A stretch of DNA of 9,278 bases from CAZOKZ01 sp964580585. GTDB lineage: Bacteria; Sumerlaeota; Sumerlaeia; SLMS01; JAHLLQ01. Every line of letters starts with the position of its first letter. Position 1 is the stretch's first letter. The stretch is taken from assembly GCA_964580585.1 (NCBI GenBank), contig CAZOKZ010000108.1:1-9278 (forward strand). Direction: 5' to 3'. Both the position numbers and the translations under genes were made by a program. Shown piece after piece: positions 1 through 5,400 of this stretch. A model generated the notes under the pieces. It saw only the letters and a program-made list of their open reading frames with translations, ran no database searches and was not told the DNA's origin.

Positions 1-44
1 CCGCATTGTCGCGGGGGAAATCAAAGCGGGTGGGATTGTTTCGT

Positions 45-368
45 TTATGGATCGGAATGATTGAAGACTTTGAGCAATCGGTGGTTTTCATCGTAGCATT
101 CAAATAGCCAGGACAGTTCCAGTTGGTTCAAGGGTTCGGTGATGTGATGAATATTTTGCTCAACGTGATTGATCGGGCCGTGAATTAATATTTCTCCCTC
201 CCCTTCGATAACAAGTTCCCCCCAATCCATATCCACCCGCCATTGTTCTCCCCAACCGCATTTGTGCATTTTCCATCCGCATCGCGCATAAGATTCGGCG
301 ATCTGTTTCTTTGAAGCGTTGCCCGACACTATGCCGAAAACAGCAGATTCTTCAAAGGTTTTGCTCAT
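45..368 (-). CDS. Small hypothetical protein (107 aa), third gene of the minus-strand operon
   Basis: I do not recognise a family. The product is a soluble-looking acidic protein of 107 residues, rich in Trp, His and Glu, with a central beta-rich stretch (WRVDMDWGELVIEGEGEILI) and no signal peptide or membrane segment. The ATG at 368 is preceded by AGAGG with six bases between, a convincing ribosome binding site. The start lies 12 bp after the stop of the ADP-ribosylglycohydrolase gene and sits in a hairpin with that stop, so it is probably co-transcribed and translationally coupled. Base composition is more AT-rich than the middle gene of the operon. Small beta-rich orphan proteins beside ADP-ribosylglycohydrolase and YwqG-like genes could be immunity proteins, but this is a guess from context. 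The gene itself is well supported by length, ribosome binding site and operon position. Confidence 0.7.
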   Translation of the reverse strand: MSKTFEESAVFGIVSGNASKKQIAESYARCGWKMHKCGWGEQWRVDMDWGELVIEGEGEILIHGPINHVEQNIHHITEPLNQLELSWLFECYDENHRLLKVFNHSDP

Positions 369-385
369 TGAAAGCCTCTTTCAAT
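367..385 (-). promoter_or_regulatory. Stop/start hairpin, candidate translational-coupling element
   Basis: On the minus strand the sequence reads ATTGAAAG-AGG-CTTTCAAT, a perfect 8-bp inverted repeat with a 3-base loop. The 5' arm contains the TGA stop of the ADP-ribosylglycohydrolase gene (383-381). The loop is the AGG core of the Shine-Dalgarno sequence, and the 3' arm ends with the AT of the ATG start of the 107-residue gene. Folding would hide the start codon. A ribosome finishing the upstream gene would melt the stem and could reinitiate. The inverted repeat is seen directly; the coupling role is inferred. Confidence 0.5.
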
Positions 386-1427
386 ACGGCGGTAACATAC
401 GCCGCACACCATGGGCGAGAACGATAATAAGAAACATTGCATTGCGCAACGGAATTGCCCACCATGCCAGCGGCAGGGGATCGAGTCGTTTGCCCGTTTG
501 TTTCATTTCATTAAGCCGTTCGCCAAGCCGCGTTATCCAAGCAAGCGTTCGCGGTGCATCGACGTATCCCGCACGCCACGCGGCAGGAATACCGTCGATA
601 CCGGTCTCCGTCCCCGCAATCGCTCCCGTAATGGCCGCCGTTGTGTCCGTGTCGCCGCCGCAGGTAATGATAGCGCGAATGGCCGCGGCGAAGTCGCCTC
701 GATGCGCCAGCCACGCATGAATCGCCACGGGAACGGTGTGCAGCACGTAGCCGGTGACGCCGCATTCGAGACCCTGGGCGCGCGCGAAATCCCGCGTTGA
801 TTCGCCACGTTCGATGCTCGCACGCATGGCATCCATCGCCGCGTTGAATTCCGGCGCATTGGGTCGTTCGATGGCGTTCCACGCGGCGAAGAACTCCGTC
901 CCCCGCGCGGCGCAACCAGCCGCGACCGCAACGGCGAGCGCCCCCGCTTCGGCTTTCGGGTCCGTGTGCGTCAGGCGTGTGCACGCACGCACCAGAGCCC
1001 GCATTTTTTCTGGCTCATCGAAATATAACACGCCAATAATCGCGCTTCGCATGGCAGGTCCGTTGCCCGCCGAATACACGCCGCTGCGCGATGGTGGAAA
1101 CCCGAGCCAAAGTTTGATGATCGAAAACAATGTGGCCTTTCCGATACCTGCGGGCAGGCCCAGAAACCAAAATCGCAGCCTCCACGCGAGTGACCGCGAG
1201 AATTTATCCACGTCGCCGCCCGATGCAAACAACGCCTGCGCCACCATGCACGAATGCTCCGTGTCGTCGGACGCCATGCCGCGCCCGAGCACGAGTCGTT
1301 GCCGGTCGATAGCCGCGCCGAACAAACGCTCGCGCCGCCGCGCGGACAACCCTTCGTACGGCAACCCCATCGAATCGCCAATGGCGGTGCCGATAAGGCA
1401 GGCGGAGAGTTGCGCTGATTTTACCAT
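381..1427 (-). CDS. ADP-ribosylglycohydrolase (ARH/DraG-type) family protein
   Basis: This 348-residue protein has the hallmarks of the ARH/DraG fold, a Mg2+-dependent all-helical hydrolase that removes ADP-ribose from modified proteins or small molecules. Visible motifs in order are IGDSMGLPYEG near residues 16-26, SDDTEHS at 53-59, a SAGNGPAMR block in the middle, THTDPKAEAGA, and CGGDTDTTAA with D259 and D261. The DDT and GGDTDT acidic residues are the expected ligands of the binuclear metal site, and all are intact. The ATG at 1427 is chosen because GGAAAGAG lies directly upstream and the conserved GxxIGD motif begins 13 residues later. A longer reading to 1574 would overlap the upstream gene by over 100 bp. 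The last 30 or so residues contain a hydrophobic run (AMFLIIVLAHGV) followed by Arg-Arg, a possible membrane tail unusual for this family. The substrate (Arg-, Ser-ADP-ribose or other) cannot be read from sequence. It is the middle gene of a three-gene operon and GC-richer than both neighbours. Confidence 0.88.
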   Translation of the reverse strand: MVKSAQLSACLIGTAIGDSMGLPYEGLSARRRERLFGAAIDRQRLVLGRGMASDDTEHSCMVAQALFASGGDVDKFSRSLAWRLRFWFLGLPAGIGKATLFSIIKLWLGFPPSRSGVYSAGNGPAMRSAIIGVLYFDEPEKMRALVRACTRLTHTDPKAEAGALAVAVAAGCAARGTEFFAAWNAIERPNAPEFNAAMDAMRASIERGESTRDFARAQGLECGVTGYVLHTVPVAIHAWLAHRGDFAAAIRAIITCGGDTDTTAAITGAIAGTETGIDGIPAAWRAGYVDAPRTLAWITRLGERLNEMKQTGKRLDPLPLAWWAIPLRNAMFLIIVLAHGVRRMLPPY

Positions 1428-1449
1428 CTCTTTCCAAACGCTGATTTTA
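1413..1449. repeat. 11-bp direct repeat bracketing the start of the ADP-ribosylglycohydrolase gene
   Basis: CGCTGATTTTA occurs at 1413-1423 and again at 1439-1449, 26 bp apart. On the minus strand the two copies (TAAAATCAGCG) bracket the ribosome binding site and ATG of the ADP-ribosylglycohydrolase gene. The first TAA is the stop of the DUF1963 gene, and the second copy encodes residues 2-5 or so. It may be a local duplication or a binding site; no function is known. Confidence 0.5.
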
Positions 1450-2286
1450 ACAAAATTCAACCTCGAATCGCCAAATGTTTGTATCTGGATCACGCCAGAA
1501 AAAATAACAACCGCTGTCCATCCACATGAAACCCACTTCGCGGTCGCTTCCAAGTTGAAATGCCAACGGCTCACAAATGGGGTCCTGAATTAATGCAGGG
1601 TAACCACCGAGTTTCGTATGATCGTCCCGATGCGCCGGGTGCGATTGCTCAATTGCTTCGATTATATGATCGATCGTTGCATCGGAAATCCCTTTTGTTT
1701 CTCGCCACTCATGAATTTCTTCGTAATTTGGTATGGGGTCTTGAACCAATTCAAATCGAACACCATAAGGTTTTATATCGGGAAGTAATTTGGGACGATT
1801 TTCATAAGAAACAAGGTCGTCCAATGTCGAATAGGTTCTCAATACCATTTTCGTTTGAAAATCTTCCTGTGTAATTGGGGGATCGATCTCGATATATACA
1901 GGCATGGAATCGTAAATGGTTTCCATTCGATGGCAGGCAAAATAAATCGCAATGAATTTGATTCCGGCAAGTTGTTCGGAAACGTATGGGGCATCGCTTA
2001 AATTGATTTGGCAAACCCCAACCATGGGAAGCCCATTATATTCGGGCCATGATTCATTTTTCCCAGCGACTCGGCATTCGCCGATGATCGATTGGAGATC
2101 GTTATTAATTAAAACATCTGGGTCAGGATGAATCAAACAAGATGGCCGGTCGTATTTCACGCGCATGTCGCGGACTATATTATCGAGTGAAGGCAGGCAC
2201 GTTGGCCAATTAGTTTTCTCCTCCCCTTTTGGAGTCAACTCATCAGAAACTCGTTTGCGCGAAAAAAGTTTTGTTAGCCAATCCAT
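1447..2286 (-). CDS. DUF1963 / YwqG-like protein
   Basis: This 279-residue cytoplasmic protein matches the layout of the DUF1963 (YwqG) family. It has a GECR...WPEYNGLPM...CQINL block at residues 69-96, a KLGGYPALIQDP motif at 225-236, a WMDSGCYFFW segment near 255-264, and a final Trp-Arg-Phe-Glu strand. These are the usual Gly-Gly-x-Pro and Gln-Ile-Asn-Leu landmarks of the family. The molecular role of DUF1963 is not established. The B. subtilis member lies near an LXG-toxin operon, which is why some regard such proteins as toxin-associated. I chose the ATG at 2286, preceded by GAGAAG. TTG and GTG codons at 2298 and 2289 would add only one to four residues. It is the first gene of a three-gene operon, with a clear promoter 36 bp upstream and only 19 bp to the next gene. 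The DNA is noticeably AT-richer than the next gene and the large secreted-protein gene. A basic N-terminal stretch (KLFSRKR) precedes the domain. Confidence 0.8.
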   Translation of the reverse strand: MDWLTKLFSRKRVSDELTPKGEEKTNWPTCLPSLDNIVRDMRVKYDRPSCLIHPDPDVLINNDLQSIIGECRVAGKNESWPEYNGLPMVGVCQINLSDAPYVSEQLAGIKFIAIYFACHRMETIYDSMPVYIEIDPPITQEDFQTKMVLRTYSTLDDLVSYENRPKLLPDIKPYGVRFELVQDPIPNYEEIHEWRETKGISDATIDHIIEAIEQSHPAHRDDHTKLGGYPALIQDPICEPLAFQLGSDREVGFMWMDSGCYFFWRDPDTNIWRFEVEFC

Positions 2287-2321
2287 CACACTTCTCAATT
2301 TTTATTTTTTTCAAGAGGTCT

Positions 2322-2350
2322 ATTAAATGCATCCAAGGTACAAGTGTAAA
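2322..2350 (-). promoter_or_regulatory. Sigma70-type promoter of the three-gene operon
   Basis: On the minus strand TTTACA (2350-2345) and TTTAAT (2327-2322) are separated by exactly 17 bp. Each hexamer matches the TTGACA/TATAAT consensus at five of six positions. The predicted transcript start is about 30 nt upstream of the ATG at 2286, a short normal leader. The -35 box begins inside the T-run of the upstream terminator. Confidence 0.6.
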
Positions 2351-2395
2351 AAAACCACCGCCCCGGGACGATCAGAATCCCGGGGCGATTGGTTT
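2348..2395 (-). terminator. Rho-independent terminator of the large secreted-protein gene
   Basis: CGCCCCGGGA (2359-2368) and TCCCGGGGCG (2378-2387) form a perfect 10-bp GC-rich stem with a 9-base loop. Outer AAACCA/TGGTTT arms (2352-2357 and 2390-2395) can extend it. On the minus strand it is followed by seven T residues (2354-2348). It starts 22 bp after the stop of the large gene at 2418, as expected for an intrinsic terminator. Nothing suggests use on the plus strand. Confidence 0.88.
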
Positions 2396-2417
2396 GGAGG
2401 AGGAGGGAGTTTTTGGG

Positions 2418-5400
2418 TTACGGGGCGGTTTGCAGTTGGAAGCTCGAGCTTCCCGGGCCGAGGCGAACTTCCATTTGCTCGGTCAGCGGAATGATGAACT
2501 TCGTGAACGTGTCGAGCTGGTTGATCGAACCGTTCGAGATGTTGTTCACCGTCAAGCGACCACGCGTGTTGTTTTGCTGCGTGAACGAAGACGACGAGTA
2601 CGTCGAAACGAAGTTCTGGCCGTGGTGCAGCAGGTCCAGGTTGTTCACGCTGACGCCCAGGCGCGTGTACAAGTTCGAACCCGTGTTGTTCGTGTAGCTG
2701 ACGTTGACCGTGGTCGTCGTGCCGCTCGACAGCGAGAAGGTCTTGCTGACCTGGCCGCTCGAGAACGTGATGCTGCTCGATCCCGTGCTGACGTTATAGA
2801 CTTGATCGGCGTACGAACCGTTCATGTCTTTGAACGCCGAGCAACGGCTGGCGGTCGTGGTGCCTTCTTCTTCGCCCTGCGCCGTCGGGTTATTGATCGG
2901 CGAGGTGCCCAGGATCGAAATGCCGTCCTGGTTCACGGTGTCGTAGGCGTAAGCCTGGACGCAGCGTCCGCCGCGCGCTTCGAACGCCATCCAAACCCGG
3001 CGGTTGCTCAGCACGTATTCGTTCTGGCCGTCCTGGTCGAGGTCGAGCGATTGGACCACGACGCCACTCGGGGCGGTGCCGTTCTTCACAGCGTTCACCC
3101 AGGAGGCGGCGGTTGTCGTGATCGTCACATCGCGTAGGTGGTTGTGCAGCACGTATGCCCAGTTCGAGACCGGGTCCCACGTGGTGTCGGGATGCGCCCA
3201 GTTGTGGTAATTGCTCGATGCGGTGCGTTCGTAGCCCGTGTTGTCTTCATCGTGCCAGGCCGTTTCGTAGATCATCGCCTGGTAGCCTTTTTCAGCCAGT
3301 TCACGCAGGCTGTTCTGCGGAGCAGCCACGACGGCGTCCCACGTATCGCGGATAATCGTGCCCGTGGTGCCGATGTCGCCAAAGATTTTGCCGCTTGGCA
3401 TCGTCGTGCCCGAGCCGATCACACCCGTGACCACTGGAACCGCGTTGCGGAAGGACTCTTCCGTGCTGTTGCCCCAGTACCAGTTCGCGTACGAATCTTC
3501 CGTCGCGTGTTGCAGGTAGTCGTACGTATCGAACGGCTTGTTGCCGATTTCGCCCTGGTTGATGATCCAGTCCGGATCGAATTTCGGGTTACCGGCATTC
3601 GTGGCGCGGTCCATGATTTCGGCCAGCGTCACGACTTCAATCCACTGGTGGTTGGCCACCCAGCGCATCGTGTTGTTGTAATTCAGCGCGTTATCGTTAT
3701 AGCCCGAGCCGAACGAGTAGCCCGCGATGGCTTCCCAGTCGTCGAAGATCAAGGTCAACTGCGCCTGATCCGTGTCCATGGCTTTGTACAGCAGGTAACG
3801 ACGCCACAACGTATGCGCGCCCGAGTCCTGCTGCCAGAACTTGTACTGATCTTCGTTGTCGTTGATCTGGAAGCAGTACACGCCGTTGATGTACTGGATC
3901 TTGTGCTGGTGAGGCACGCCGTAATCGCCGTTGATGCCCGTCCAGATTTCGCTCGGATACAGCCAGTTGCGGATGTGCGAAACTTCGTCCAGGTACGTTG
4001 CTGTATAGGCCGAGGCCGCAATGTCGTCGAACGGATCGAGTCCGCTGGCGGCGGCCACGCTGTTGATGACGCGTTCCGGCGTGTGCATCACACGCATGTC
4101 GGCGGGGGTCAGACCCCAGATGTCTTGAACCATGTCGTCGAAGTGATCGATCGAGTTCTGGTTAATCGGTCCGTTGAAGAACGGCATGATGTGTTCGGCG
4201 AAAACGCCGCCGATCAATGCGCCTGGATCGTTGCTTTGGTCCGGATCGACCATGCTGCCGACCTTCGCCAGGAAGTCTTGTCCGTTCCACACCGGGTTCG
4301 AGTCATGAATCCAGCCAATGGCCGAAATCAGCGTCGAGCTCATGTGGATGTTCAGCGGAATCTGGAAGATCGAGTGCGTATCGAGCGCCAGACGGAAACC
4401 GCTCGGAGCGCCCGTGCCCGTGTTGGCCGCGCTGATGTACATGCGGTCGCGCATCGAGTCGCCGCGGTTCAGCGACTGGTTGCCGTGAGCGATCGAAGCG
4501 AACTTCGCCGTGCCTGTAACGCCTTCGCTCGACATCGGAACCGAGAAGTTCGACGTGTCGGCGATCTGGCCCGACATATCGCGCGAGGTCATCACGTAGA
4601 AGTTCACCGGCGAGCTGCCGTTCCAACCGGCAGCCGTCAATGCGCTCTGGCGAACGCCGAACTCGACCGAATCGAGATCGCCGCGCCAGTAAGCGCCGAG
4701 GTGAGCGCCCGCAATGGTTGAACCGTTCGAGCGTTGAACCGCATAGTTCGCGGAGTCGTAGGTCTTCACGGCCAGATCCCAACCGGTCGCTGTCGTAGCG
4801 CCCGAAATACCGTCGGGCATCGAAGTAATACCGCCCGAGGCACAGTCGATCAGAACGTAAACGTCGCAGTGTCCGCTTTCGGCGCCCGTTCCCAGTTCGT
4901 AGAAGTCCACGCGCAGGAACAGGTTGTCGTTTTCAAAGCGGCTGTACAACGCCATGATGTCGCGCGAGCCGACATAGGCTGCGTCGCCGAGTGTGGCGGC
5001 GTCTTCCGGCAGGTCCAGACCGCGAACGTCGCTCGCCACCCAGTCCTGGAATTCTTCGCGGTAAGTTGTGCCTTCCGTGTTCGTGCCAATCACCGGGCCT
5101 GCGCCGATCGTAATCGGCGGAACCGTCGAGGCCGGCGTCACGTTCAGGCTGACCGTCAACGATTGCGGCGCGTTGTCCGCGTTGCCATCGGCTTCGATGC
5201 TGGCCAGATAGAGGCCTTCGCCGAGGCTGGACGAGTTGAACGACACCGTGATGGTGTCCGCTTCGCCCGTCGAGCTACCCGAGGTCGGGCTGACGTTGAA
5301 CCAGCTCGTGCCGTCGCCCGTGTTGAGCTTCGTCAGCGTGTAATTCAGTGTGCCCGTTCCCGAGTTGGCGATCGTGAACGTCTTGCTGTCGGCATTGGAA

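Noticed and set aside
10..35. Lipoprotein or sorting signals, CRISPR, tRNA or mobile-element ends anywhere in the window
   Set aside because: Looked for and not seen: the Cys18 of the plus-strand signal peptide is preceded by Phe rather than a lipobox residue, and no repeat-spacer array, cloverleaf or transposase is evident.
1428..1574. N-terminal 49-residue extension of the ADP-ribosylglycohydrolase to an upstream start
   Set aside because: It would overlap the DUF1963 gene by more than 100 bp and adds non-family sequence; the ATG at 1427 has a good ribosome binding site right before the conserved core.
754..1593. Plus-strand open frame antisense to the ADP-ribosylglycohydrolase
   Set aside because: No recognisable domain, and it is the mirror of a gene with intact catalytic motifs.
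2229..3137. Long plus-strand open frames across 2229-6788, antisense to the large gene
   Set aside because: They give Arg/Val-rich products with no family features and are a by-product of the codon bias of the GC-rich minus-strand gene, whose domain content is unambiguous.
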